Source: SB11 sp965249955 (GTDB lineage Bacteria; Bacteroidota; Bacteroidia; UBA8524). Taken from it: 64,000 nt of DNA. Shown one piece after another: positions 45,476 to 54,489 of the stretch. Made by a program: the position numbers and the translations under genes. Positions within the stretch are counted from its first letter, which is position 1; each line of letters begins with the position of its first letter. The DNA is taken from positions 3,224,001 to 3,288,000 of the forward strand of contig OZ252261.1 in NCBI GenBank assembly GCA_965249955.1, given 5' to 3'. The notes beneath the pieces were generated by a model. That model saw nothing but the letters and a program-made list of their open reading frames with translations. It was not told the origin of the DNA and ran no database searches.

Positions 45476-46096
45476 ATGAACCCTACCCCACATACGGCAA
45501 CAACATTGCCTGTTATGGAGCACTTTTATACAGTGCAAGGCGAAGGGGCATATAGCGGAGTACCTGCCTACTTCATTCGTTTGGGTGGATGTGATGTAGG
45601 TTGTTTTTGGTGCGATGTAAAAGACAGTTGGGATGCTGAAAAGCACCCTAAATTTACCATTGCTCAAATTGTAAGTTGGGTTACAGATACGGCTGCTAAA
45701 ATAGCTGTAATTACAGGTGGTGAACCACTAATGCACAATTTAGACGAGCTTACAACCGAATTGCACGCCAAAGGCATACGCACACATATAGAAACATCGG
45801 GTGCGCATCAGCTAAGTGGTACTTGGGATTGGATTACTTTCTCTCCAAAAAAATTTAAAGAACCACATTCTGAAATTTTTGACAAAGCGCACGAACTAAA
45901 AATAATTGCCTACAACAAACACGATTTTGAATGGGCAAAACAATACCAACAATTGGTAAGTTCCTCTTGCAGCCTCTATCTGCAGCCAGAGTGGGACAAA
46001 AGTGAACAAATGCTACCCCAAATTATTGAATTTGTAAAGCAAAACCATCCGTGGAGGATTTCCCTCCAAACACATAAGTTTATGAATATTCCGTAA
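45476..46096 (+). CDS. queE: 7-carboxy-7-deazaguanine synthase
   Basis: A 206-residue radical-SAM enzyme. The cluster cysteines are C39, C43 and C46 (GGCDVGCFWC), preceded by the QGEG motif (21-24) of QueE. It converts 6-carboxytetrahydropterin to 7-carboxy-7-deazaguanine in queuosine (or 7-deazaguanine DNA modification) synthesis. No other queuosine or 7-deazaguanine genes lie nearby, so the pathway must be completed elsewhere in the genome. Placement 5 bp after folD suggests shared transcription and a loose link through pterin/folate chemistry. Confidence 0.94.
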   Translation: MNPTPHTATTLPVMEHFYTVQGEGAYSGVPAYFIRLGGCDVGCFWCDVKDSWDAEKHPKFTIAQIVSWVTDTAAKIAVITGGEPLMHNLDELTTELHAKGIRTHIETSGAHQLSGTWDWITFSPKKFKEPHSEIFDKAHELKIIAYNKHDFEWAKQYQQLVSSSCSLYLQPEWDKSEQMLPQIIEFVKQNHPWRISLQTHKFMNIP

Positions 46097-46177
46097 AAAT
46101 TGGTTAGGAATTAACATTACAATTTGCCACATTGCAAATGGTCATACTAATTTCTGTTTTTTTTACATAACATAAGA

Positions 46178-48736
46178 GTGAATAGCAGCGAAAACGATTT
46201 TTTAAACCATATAGTTAACAGCTTGTCAAACAGTCTGTTATTGTTGGATGAAACAAACAAAATAATATGGTTGAATACAACTGCTGTAGCTTATATGAAA
46301 AATCTTTTTGGAGCGGATGTTTCTATAGGAGACAGCTTTATAGATATTTTAGCACCTCAGCATCAAGAAGCTCTAATTAAAAATGTACAAAAAGCACGTG
46401 CCCACGAAGAAGTATACCGAGAAACCCTTTTAAATTTTAACGGTAAGCCCGTTTGGTATGCCTCAGAAGTAAAAGCTATTGAAAACGATGGGCAGTTTTT
46501 GGGTATTCTTATAGAATCCTATGAAATTACTAAGGCAAAAAAAACACAACGCGAAAATATATTAGCCGGAGCTACACTTAATGCAATAAAAAACACCTCA
46601 AACGACACCTCAGTACTTATAAGCACTGATAAAAAAGTGCTTTGGTTTAACAACCTTTTTGAAGAAAATGTTAAACGTTTTATTGGAGTTTCTCCAATAG
46701 TAGGAGGTGATATGATGAGCTATGTAGTTGATAGCATTAAAGAAAACTTTACCTTATATTTTGATAAAGCCATAAATGGTGAGCATATAGAAGTAGATAA
46801 TGAGTTAGCGATTTCGCCAGATTTGGCTGAGTGGTTTAGCCTAGATTTTTACCCTGTATATAATAGTTCGTCTAACTTATTAGGTGTATTTTTTAGTGCC
46901 CGTAACATAAACAATAGAGTTAGAGACAAAGAAAAAATTATAGAGACCAATACAAAGCTGAAAGCAATAATTGACAATACAGCTGATAACTATATACTTT
47001 TTGATGCTAACTTAAATATAATACTGGCAAATAAAAATGCTAATACCGCTTCAGAACAAATTCATGGTGTTCCGCTAAAAGAAGGGGCAAACATTAGCGA
47101 CTACTATATAAGCGGTGTAACCGAGAGGTTTATAGAAAACTCAAAAAAAGTTTTTAAGGGCGAAGAAGTAGAATACGAAGAAGAAATAAACGTTAATGGA
47201 TACCATTTTTGGGAGCAGTACAGGCTTTTTCCTGTGTATAACAATACAGGCGAGGTTAATTATTTAGCATTCATCTCTAACGATATCAGCGAGCTAAAAA
47301 AGAATTACCGCCAGCTGCTTATCGAACGAAAATTATTTAATCAAGGCCCTGTAGTAGCATTCAAATGGTCTTTGTTTATAGATGGCTCAATATCAAAGTA
47401 CGTATCCTCTAATATTGAAGACGTTTTTGGATATACCATTGATGAAATACTGGGTAAATCTTTCTTAGATTTTTTACACCCCGATGATTTAATACTGCTA
47501 AAAAATTATGTATTAAACCCAAACTGGAACCAAGTAAATATCGACAATCATGCAGGCCCATATTTAGATTTATCGTATAGGGTACGCTGTAAAGACGGTA
47601 GTTATAAGTGGGTAAATGATTATTCGTTTCTGGCCGAAGAGTCAAATAACGAAACACTGGTATGTGGCTACTTAATAGATATTACCGAGAGAAAAAAAGC
47701 CCTAATAGCCCTTGAAGAAACCAATAGTCAACTTAAAAGTGCATTAGCTAGAGTAAATACCCAATCAAAAATATTAGAGGTAACCACTAATATAATAGTA
47801 CTAACAGATGTTAGAGGCAAGATAACATGGGTAAATGATGCCTTTGAAAAGGGAACAGGTTATTCGCTCGACGAGGTATTTGGAAAAACGACTGAAAAAA
47901 TATTACAAGGCCCCGAAACTAACCTTGAAACTATTGAATACATCAAACAGCATGTAAAAAATGAGAAAAAGGTAAAAACAGAAATTTTAAACTATAAAAA
48001 AAATGGCGAAAAATATTGGCTTGAAGTAATTATTGAGCCTATTTACGATGAAAAAGGTATACTAACTGCTTTTTTAGCCATAGGAAGTGATATTACCGAA
48101 AGAAAAGATTTTGATAGAAAGCTGAAAGAGAGAGACGAAAGGCTGAAAAAATTCTCATTCATCACCTCACACGAACTAAGGCACGAGTTTGCCAAAATAT
48201 TATTGCTGCTTGAAAACAAAGAGCTATTGCTTGAAGAAGCTCTTGGCGAATTAGATGTTTTGACCGAAATTGAGATAGCTGCAAACTCAATGAACGATAT
48301 CATTTCTAAAATGAATAATCAGCTATACATAAGCGATACAAGTGAGGAACATGCCAACCAACCTTCGTTAACTATTGTTGAGGAAGTATGTTTAATAGAT
48401 GATGATGAAATTGTATGTTTTATCAATACCAAATTGATAAAAATGTCTTTACCTGATAAAAAAGTTGTAGCCTTCCAAAATGTTGATGATGCCCTAGAAT
48501 ACATAAAAGCTACACCACAAATTCAACGCTATATATTTTTAGATTTGAATATGCCCTACAAAACAGGTTGGGATTTTTTAGAAGAATATAAACCACCTTC
48601 TATCTCTTCACCTGTAATTTTACTTACCTCTTCTATTGATGACACTGACAGGGAAAAATCTAAAATTTACCCTCAAGTAATATCATTTCTTACCAAACCT
48701 CTTACAACTGAAAAACTAGAAGTATTTATACGCTAG
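46178..48736 (+). CDS. Five-PAS signalling protein with HisKA-like helix and receiver, no ATPase
   Basis: An 852-residue cytoplasmic protein starting with GTG. Five PAS domains are visible at about 1-120, 125-245, 255-372, 380-507 and 523-645, the last two ending in DITERK. A coiled segment with a histidine-kinase-like H-box (SFITSHELRHEF, H665) follows, but no ATPase domain (no N, G1 or G2 box) exists. The chain runs straight into a receiver domain (734-852) with acidic pocket D741-D743, phospho-acceptor D789, T817 and K840. It could receive phosphate from another kinase or use the helix for dimerisation. Ligands are unknown. It is probably a stand-alone gene; the next gene starts 84 bp later. 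Confidence 0.87.
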   Translation: MNSSENDFLNHIVNSLSNSLLLLDETNKIIWLNTTAVAYMKNLFGADVSIGDSFIDILAPQHQEALIKNVQKARAHEEVYRETLLNFNGKPVWYASEVKAIENDGQFLGILIESYEITKAKKTQRENILAGATLNAIKNTSNDTSVLISTDKKVLWFNNLFEENVKRFIGVSPIVGGDMMSYVVDSIKENFTLYFDKAINGEHIEVDNELAISPDLAEWFSLDFYPVYNSSSNLLGVFFSARNINNRVRDKEKIIETNTKLKAIIDNTADNYILFDANLNIILANKNANTASEQIHGVPLKEGANISDYYISGVTERFIENSKKVFKGEEVEYEEEINVNGYHFWEQYRLFPVYNNTGEVNYLAFISNDISELKKNYRQLLIERKLFNQGPVVAFKWSLFIDGSISKYVSSNIEDVFGYTIDEILGKSFLDFLHPDDLILLKNYVLNPNWNQVNIDNHAGPYLDLSYRVRCKDGSYKWVNDYSFLAEESNNETLVCGYLIDITERKKALIALEETNSQLKSALARVNTQSKILEVTTNIIVLTDVRGKITWVNDAFEKGTGYSLDEVFGKTTEKILQGPETNLETIEYIKQHVKNEKKVKTEILNYKKNGEKYWLEVIIEPIYDEKGILTAFLAIGSDITERKDFDRKLKERDERLKKFSFITSHELRHEFAKILLLLENKELLLEEALGELDVLTEIEIAANSMNDIISKMNNQLYISDTSEEHANQPSLTIVEEVCLIDDDEIVCFINTKLIKMSLPDKKVVAFQNVDDALEYIKATPQIQRYIFLDLNMPYKTGWDFLEEYKPPSISSPVILLTSSIDDTDREKSKIYPQVISFLTKPLTTEKLEVFIR

Positions 48737-48820
48737 CATTATCTAGTTTTGTATTATAGGTGCTGTGCATTATTTTGGCACTTTATTCGTTACCTTAATA
48801 CAAAAATCCCTTTAGCAACA

Positions 48821-50731
48821 ATGCGAAGTATAGCCCAAACAATACTTGTTTTTATAGCAATCTTCTTTTATTCGTGTGCAAGCTCACAAGGTTTGCCCAA
48901 TAGCAGTAGCAAAAGCAAAAAAGCAAACGAGTACTTTAATACTGCTCTGTTCCATTTCAATTCATACCAAACCGAAAAAGCCTTAGAGTATGTAGATAAA
49001 GCTATTGATAAAGACGATAAGTTTATTGATGCCTATATGCTAAAAGGCGATATACTGGGGCTTTTGGATAAGTACGATGAAAGTGAACAAACTTTTGATA
49101 AAATATTAACCTTTAGCCCTGAGTATGTAAAAGCATATTACAGCAAAGGCAAAATACAGTTTAGGGCACAACGCTACGCAGGCGCAAAAACCAGTATCGA
49201 AAAATTTTTAACATATCCCTACTCGCAAAAAGGCTATAAAGCTGAGTGCGAACTGATGCTGAAAAGTTGCGAGTTTGCCATTACCCAGCTAGAAAACCCG
49301 GTTCCGTTTAAGCCCATTAATATGGGGCCAAACATTAATAGTGCTGAAAATGATTATTTCCCCGGTTTAACAGCCGACGAGCAACGCCTATATTTTACCC
49401 GCCTATTACAAGGGCGAAACGAAGATTTTTACCAATCGGTTTTGGTAGATAGTGTTTGGCAAAAAGCCAAAAATATGGGCACACCTGTAAACACTGTAGA
49501 AAACGAAGGTTTTGTATCCATATCAACCGATGGGCAGTACATCTTTTTTACCGCTTGCAATCGCCCCGGTGGCTTTGGCAGTTGCGATTTGTACTTCTCA
49601 AAACTAGAGGGCGACCAATGGAAGGCACCTATAAATATGCGTAACCCTGTAAACACAGGAGCGTGGGAATCTCAGCCCTCACTTTCGTACGACGGTAAAG
49701 ATATTTACTTCTCTAGCAACCGTCCCGGTGGTTATGGTGGCAGTGATATTTGGGTAACTTCGTTTGAAAACAATAGATTTACTGAACCTCGCAATTTGGG
49801 GCCAACCATTAATACAGCCGAAGACGAGCAATGCCCTTTTATACACATGGATAATAAAACCCTGTACTTTTCATCAAAAGGATGGCCGGGTATGGGCAAC
49901 AGCGATTTATATTTCTCAAAACGAAATGCCGATGGCGGTTGGGAACCACCCACCAACTTGGGCTACCCCATAAACACAGGTGCTGATGAAATAAGCCTTA
50001 TTGTAAACCGCAGAGGCAACTGGGCATATTTTTCAAGCAATATGGCAGGAGGTTATGGAGCGTTAGATATTTATGGTTTTGAATTGTATGAAGGTGCAAG
50101 ACCTGAAGCATCAAGCTATGCAAAGGGTGAGATATACGATGCTGAAACAAAACAAAAACTAGAAGCAAATATTGAACTTATTGATTTAGCTACGGGCGAA
50201 GTGGTGATGACATCACGCAGTAATACAAAAACAGGCGAGTTTTTGATGGTACTGCAACCCCACCACGATTATATGCTAAACGTGAACAAAGAAGACTATC
50301 TGTTTCACTCAGAAAATTTTGCTTTAAAAGAATCACCCTCCGATAAACCTTTTCTTATTTCAGTACCCCTAAGCCGTATTAAGATTGGCGAGAAAGTAAT
50401 TTTGCGTAATGTATTTTTTGATACAGATAAGTTTGATTTGAAGGACGCATCAAAATCAGAGCTAAAAAAACTGGTTGACCTTTTGAAAAGTCAACCAAAA
50501 CTTAAAATTGAAATTGGCGGACATACGGATAATACGGGTAGCAAGCAAAAAAACAGTGCACTTTCACAAAGTCGTGCTAAATCGGTTTACGATTTTTTAC
50601 TAACCCAAGGTATAACGGCTGATAGACTTAGTTACAAAGGTTATGGCGATAGCAAACCCATTGCAGACAATGCCACGCCAGAAGGTCGCCAAAAAAATCG
50701 CCGTACCGAGTTTATCATTATTGGCAATTAA
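48821..50731 (+). CDS. PorE-like TPR/propeller/OmpA lipoprotein
   Basis: A 636-residue lipoprotein (lipobox FYSC, about Cys19) with, in order, TPR repeats (about 35-150), WD40-like PD40 propeller repeats (about 160-410, each with a YFSSNRPGGYGGSDIW-type motif), a carboxypeptidase-regulatory-like domain (about 430-515) and an OmpA C-terminal peptidoglycan-binding domain (about 525-636, GHTDNTGS...SQSRAKSVYDFL). This is the architecture of PorE (PG1058) of the Porphyromonas T9SS, which anchors the secretion machine to peptidoglycan. The family also has paralogues, so orthology is not certain. The start is placed at the ATG at 48821, before the signal peptide. Confidence 0.87.
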   Translation: MRSIAQTILVFIAIFFYSCASSQGLPNSSSKSKKANEYFNTALFHFNSYQTEKALEYVDKAIDKDDKFIDAYMLKGDILGLLDKYDESEQTFDKILTFSPEYVKAYYSKGKIQFRAQRYAGAKTSIEKFLTYPYSQKGYKAECELMLKSCEFAITQLENPVPFKPINMGPNINSAENDYFPGLTADEQRLYFTRLLQGRNEDFYQSVLVDSVWQKAKNMGTPVNTVENEGFVSISTDGQYIFFTACNRPGGFGSCDLYFSKLEGDQWKAPINMRNPVNTGAWESQPSLSYDGKDIYFSSNRPGGYGGSDIWVTSFENNRFTEPRNLGPTINTAEDEQCPFIHMDNKTLYFSSKGWPGMGNSDLYFSKRNADGGWEPPTNLGYPINTGADEISLIVNRRGNWAYFSSNMAGGYGALDIYGFELYEGARPEASSYAKGEIYDAETKQKLEANIELIDLATGEVVMTSRSNTKTGEFLMVLQPHHDYMLNVNKEDYLFHSENFALKESPSDKPFLISVPLSRIKIGEKVILRNVFFDTDKFDLKDASKSELKKLVDLLKSQPKLKIEIGGHTDNTGSKQKNSALSQSRAKSVYDFLLTQGITADRLSYKGYGDSKPIADNATPEGRQKNRRTEFIIIGN

Positions 50732-50781
50732 TAAGCAACTGTTTCACAGTAATTGACTTTGAAAGTCTAAGGAAAATTAAA

Positions 50782-50809
50782 TTGCCCACAAAAAAATCTT
50801 TTACCTTTG
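50782..50809 (+). promoter_or_regulatory. Promoter of the cystathionine beta-synthase gene
   Basis: TTG at 50782-50784, a 17-nt spacer and TACCTTTG (50802-50809). The box ends 4 nt before the ATG, predicting a leaderless or nearly leaderless transcript. Confidence 0.5.
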
Positions 50810-50813
50810 CGCC

Positions 50814-52175
50814 ATGCGCTATAGCAACACTATATTAGAGACCATTGGCAATACGCCCCTTGTAAAAATTAATACTATTACAAAAGATATACCCGCCCTT
50901 GTTTTGGCTAAGGTAGAAACGTTTAACCCCGGCAACAGCATTAAAGACCGTATGGCTTTAAAGATGATTGAAGATGCCGAAAAACGTGGCGACCTTAAAC
51001 CCGGTGGGACTATTATTGAAGGAACAAGTGGAAACACCGGTATGGGCTTGGCTATTGCTGCAGTGGTAAAAGGCTACAGGTGTATTTTTACTACTACCGA
51101 TAAACAATCGAAAGAAAAGGTAGATGCGCTAAAAGCATTAGGTGCTGAGGTAATTGTATGCCCAACAGACGTTGATCCCGAAGATCCTCGTAGTTATTAT
51201 TCTGTATCAAGCCGATTGGTAAACGATATTCCTAATTCTTGGAAGCCCGATCAGTACAATAACCCATCAAATGCCACTGCCCATTACGAGCAAACAGGCC
51301 CTGAAATTTGGGAGCAAACCGAAGGGAAAATAACACACTTGGTAGTTGGTGTTGGTACAGGTGGTACTATTAGCGGTACAGCTAAGTTTTTGAAGGAGAA
51401 AAACCCTAACGTTAAAATTTTAGGTATAGATACCTACGGCTCGGTATTTAAAAAATATAAAGAAACAGGCATTTTTGATAAAAACGAAATATACCCTTAC
51501 ATCACAGAAGGTATAGGCGAGGATTTTTTACCCGCTAATGTTGATTTTAGCCTGATAGACCATTTTGAAAAAGTAACCGATAAAGATGCAGCTATATTTA
51601 CCCGCCGAATAGCACGCGAAGAAGGTATTTTTGCAGGTAATAGTGCAGGTTCGGCAATGGCAGGACTTGAGCAAATGAAACATTTGTTTAAAGAAGGTGA
51701 TGTAGTGGTAGTTATTTTTCACGACCACGGCACACGCTACTTAGCCAAAATGTTTAATGATGATTGGATGCGCGACCGTGGTTTTATGCAAGAAAAAAAC
51801 CCAACGGCCATTAACCTTATCGAAAGCCATAAAAACCTAAAACTACTTACTGTTGATGCCGATGCTAGTATTGATGATGCTTTGGCATTGATGCAGAAGT
51901 ACGACATATCTCAAATACCCGTAACTCGCGGAGAGGAATTTGTAGGTAGCCTTAACGATAATCATTTGTATGCCAAGCTGATTGCCAATGCTGATTTGAA
52001 ACAAAGTAAGGTAGAAGAGTTGATGCAGCCCCCATTTCCTTTTGTTGATCCGCAGGCACGTTTAGATCAAGTATCTAAACTGATAAACAGAGATAATAGT
52101 GCAGTTTTGGTGCGCGATTGGGGTGGAAACCTACACATTATCACCAAATACGATGTGATACAGGCTATTGGCTAA
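50814..52175 (+). CDS. Cystathionine beta-synthase
   Basis: A 453-residue fold-type-II PLP enzyme with a C-terminal CBS-domain pair. The PLP lysine is K44 (NPGNSIKDR), followed by the phosphate-binding EGTSGNTGMG loop and GVGTGGTISG. Residues about 335-453 form the regulatory CBS pair. It condenses homocysteine (or serine-derived acceptors) in transsulfuration; a related cysteine synthase with CBS domains is the alternative, but the length and the CBS pair favour this assignment. No haem-binding Cys/His N-terminal extension is present, as is usual for bacterial forms. S-adenosylmethionine regulation is possible but not shown. Confidence 0.9.
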   Translation: MRYSNTILETIGNTPLVKINTITKDIPALVLAKVETFNPGNSIKDRMALKMIEDAEKRGDLKPGGTIIEGTSGNTGMGLAIAAVVKGYRCIFTTTDKQSKEKVDALKALGAEVIVCPTDVDPEDPRSYYSVSSRLVNDIPNSWKPDQYNNPSNATAHYEQTGPEIWEQTEGKITHLVVGVGTGGTISGTAKFLKEKNPNVKILGIDTYGSVFKKYKETGIFDKNEIYPYITEGIGEDFLPANVDFSLIDHFEKVTDKDAAIFTRRIAREEGIFAGNSAGSAMAGLEQMKHLFKEGDVVVVIFHDHGTRYLAKMFNDDWMRDRGFMQEKNPTAINLIESHKNLKLLTVDADASIDDALALMQKYDISQIPVTRGEEFVGSLNDNHLYAKLIANADLKQSKVEELMQPPFPFVDPQARLDQVSKLINRDNSAVLVRDWGGNLHIITKYDVIQAIG

Positions 52176-52192
52176 AACCGATAGCCTAGTAA

Positions 52193-52966
52193 CTAAAACC
52201 TCCAACCCATATTAAAGGCAAAAATGCCATCAATATCAGCAAAGTGTGTTGATGTGGTTTTGCTTTTAAACCTAGCCATGCCTATGCCAGCCTGCATACC
52301 TAAATAAAGCGATTTTGTAGGCTGGGCATAAAAGCCGTTACTAAAAAATATTGAATAGTAATTATAATCTTGTAATGTGCTTCTGCCGGTAAGGTTATTA
52401 TAATTGTAGCCGCGTGCAGTACCAATTCTAAACGATGGGCCTAAAAAGTACTTTATCTTTCCTTGCCCTGTGGGGTACAAATTCAAATCAAACCCTGTCG
52501 ACCATAAACGTAGGTAGTTTAAAATATCGGTCTCAACGTCCTCAATATTATAATTAAAGTTGTATTTCAGCCCCACCATACCGTCGCCCATTATACGCTC
52601 GTAGCCCAATTGTATATTGCCGTTTAGCAAATTCAGATAGTTTATACTTATAATATTTCGCCCTAGTTTTTCCGAAAAAGCTTTCTTTTCGGCAGCACGT
52701 TTTTCATCATCAGTTAGTGTTTGTGCACCATCAAACACATCAATAACACCATCTTTATATTCAATAAGCAAAATTTGGCTTTTGGGCAGTCGGTACAAAG
52801 GGCCATCGGGGCGGTTAAACTTTTTATATACAATCTCGGTAGGGTTTACCTCCTCAACCACCACACTATCTTTTGAGCCATCTTTTCTATACATTATATC
52901 TTGTGAAAATAATGTGGAGCTAAACAACATAAACAGTGTAAACACTAAAGTAGTAAGCAGTTTCAT
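52193..52966 (-). CDS. Outer-membrane protein, paralogue of the upstream gene
   Basis: A 257-residue exported protein (signal peptide cut after LFSQ). The N-terminal part (residues about 22-80) is a short domain starting QDIMYRKDGSKDSVVVEEV with IVYKKF and ILLIEYKDG, and a C-terminal beta-barrel follows. The adjacent upstream gene product shares this domain order and most of these positions. The two are tandem duplicates, 12 bp apart and on the same strand, but clearly diverged. Function unknown. Confidence 0.78.
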   Translation of the reverse strand: MKLLTTLVFTLFMLFSSTLFSQDIMYRKDGSKDSVVVEEVNPTEIVYKKFNRPDGPLYRLPKSQILLIEYKDGVIDVFDGAQTLTDDEKRAAEKKAFSEKLGRNIISINYLNLLNGNIQLGYERIMGDGMVGLKYNFNYNIEDVETDILNYLRLWSTGFDLNLYPTGQGKIKYFLGPSFRIGTARGYNYNNLTGRSTLQDYNYYSIFFSNGFYAQPTKSLYLGMQAGIGMARFKSKTTSTHFADIDGIFAFNMGWRF

Positions 52967-52978
52967 AAGTTTGTTTTT

Positions 52979-53701
52979 TTAAAAGCGTTGCCCAATATTA
53001 AACATCAAAAAAGCATAGGGAGTTATATCAGTATCAATTATACCCACGCCTAAGCCAATTTGCCCACCTAGGTATAAGTCGTTTTTTGTAGTGTGTGCCA
53101 CACCATTATTTATTAATACAGCACCAAACCTATCCTCGTAGTCAAAAAGCCCCACCCTTAATGATGGACCTATAAAATATCTGGTTTTACCTTGCCCACT
53201 CGGGTAAAAATTAAAATCTATGCCAGTGTTAATTAAACCAAGGTCTAAAACATTAACAACAGTAGCAATCAAGTTTACCCGTATGCCCATGTACCCATCA
53301 GCCGATATATTTTCATAGCCCAAATGAATATTACCTGCCAGTAACCCCAATGTATTGCCCATAAGTATATTACGGGGTAGGTTTCTACTATAATCAACAG
53401 GTTTGGGTATTGTTTTTATTACCTCAATAGTGCCATCACTAAATTCAATTAATACAACTTCGTTTGCTAAAACTTTATAAGTAGGGCCTGTGGGGTGAAA
53501 ATGTTTTTTGTATACAATAAGTTCAGTACCAATTTCAAGCACCTTAACAGTATCTTTTGTACCGTTTTTAAAAAAGATAATATCTTGAGAGTATAGGTTG
53601 CTACTCAAAAATAGTAGCCAAGCAGCGCAAAACAGTTTTAGCCCGTAGGCTTTAGTTCCATTGCAGGTCTTCAGGATAATTTGATACTTCTTTATACTCA
53701 T
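52979..53701 (-). CDS. Outer-membrane protein, paralogue of the downstream gene
   Basis: A 240-residue protein related to the one encoded downstream: QDIIFFKNGTKDTVKVLEI, IVYKKHF, PTGPTYK and VVLIEFSDGTIEV align with its partner, and both end in a barrel closed by a GWRF or GQRF terminus. The N-terminus carries a basic segment before a hydrophobic signal-like stretch (LFCAAWLLFLSSNLYSQ); a start nearer the signal is possible but lacks ATG. It overlaps the upstream YqgE gene by 50 nt, which supports coupling of all three genes. Confidence 0.75.
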   Translation of the reverse strand: MSIKKYQIILKTCNGTKAYGLKLFCAAWLLFLSSNLYSQDIIFFKNGTKDTVKVLEIGTELIVYKKHFHPTGPTYKVLANEVVLIEFSDGTIEVIKTIPKPVDYSRNLPRNILMGNTLGLLAGNIHLGYENISADGYMGIRVNLIATVVNVLDLGLINTGIDFNFYPSGQGKTRYFIGPSLRVGLFDYEDRFGAVLINNGVAHTTKNDLYLGGQIGLGVGIIDTDITPYAFLMFNIGQRF

Positions 53702-54230
53702 TGCCTAGTTTTTGCATCGCTTTGCGCCAAAAATCATTATCAGCTTCTTCGTCAAATACCAAATCATCAAAGCTATTGGCTACAATCCATGTATTTGCCT
53801 CAATCTCATCGTCCAACTGCCCAATTCCCCAACCACTATACCCCATAAAAAAGCGAATCTCATCCTCGTTCACCAAATTTAGCTTTATTTTCTCTGATAG
53901 TTGTTCGGCATTGCCTCCCCACCAAATATCTTCGCCAATTTTCACAGCACCTTCAATTTCGCTCCCCAGTTTGTGTATAAAGTGTAGGGTATCAGGCTGC
54001 ACAGGGCCACCTAAAAAAATATGCGGGTCAAAACCAAAGTCGTTACTAAACTCAGGCATCAAATCGTGCATATTAAAATCAGTAGGTCGGTTCAATACAA
54101 AGCCTACCACACCTTCATCCTCGTAGGCACTTATTAGCACCACACTCCTCTTAAAATTCCCATCGCGCATAAAAGGCTCTGCAATCAGCAGCTTACCTGC
54201 ACCGGGCGTAACCAATTTATACTCTATCAT
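53652..54230 (-). CDS. YqgE/AlgH family protein
   Basis: A 192-residue YqgE/AlgH (DUF179) protein: PGAGKLLIAEPFMRDGNFKRSVVLI, VGFVLNRPTDF, FLGGPVQPDTLHFIH and YSGWGIGQLDDEI are family signatures. The molecular function of the family is not firmly known; AlgH has been linked to alginate regulation in Pseudomonas. The 3' end overlaps the following outer-membrane gene by 50 nt. Confidence 0.93.
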   Translation of the reverse strand: MIEYKLVTPGAGKLLIAEPFMRDGNFKRSVVLISAYEDEGVVGFVLNRPTDFNMHDLMPEFSNDFGFDPHIFLGGPVQPDTLHFIHKLGSEIEGAVKIGEDIWWGGNAEQLSEKIKLNLVNEDEIRFFMGYSGWGIGQLDDEIEANTWIVANSFDDLVFDEEADNDFWRKAMQKLGNEYKEVSNYPEDLQWN

Positions 54231-54460
54231 ATCCTTAGACTATTAACGTATTAACTATGCTGCATGTTATCAAAAAAAACATAAATACAGCTTATTTTTA
54301 TGTAGTTTTTCGGTAAAAAACTTATCCCCACCTATATAGTAAATAGCTACTATTGTGCCAACCGTTACAATACATTTCGGTTCGGTACTATTTTTTTACG
54401 TTTCATCGTACAAAATCAATCATTTAACGCTTATTTTTTAGTGCCCGCTATCAATTATTA

Positions 54461-54468
54461 TACCTTTG
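54461..54468 (+). promoter_or_regulatory. Minus-7 promoter box of the BtuF-like gene
   Basis: TACCTTTG matches TAnnTTTG and ends 21 nt before the ATG at 54490. It excludes a TTG start at 54466, which lies inside the box. A TTAG, one base from TTTG, lies 20 bp upstream. Confidence 0.5.
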
Positions 54469-54489
54469 GCTCAACAAAAAACAACCTGT

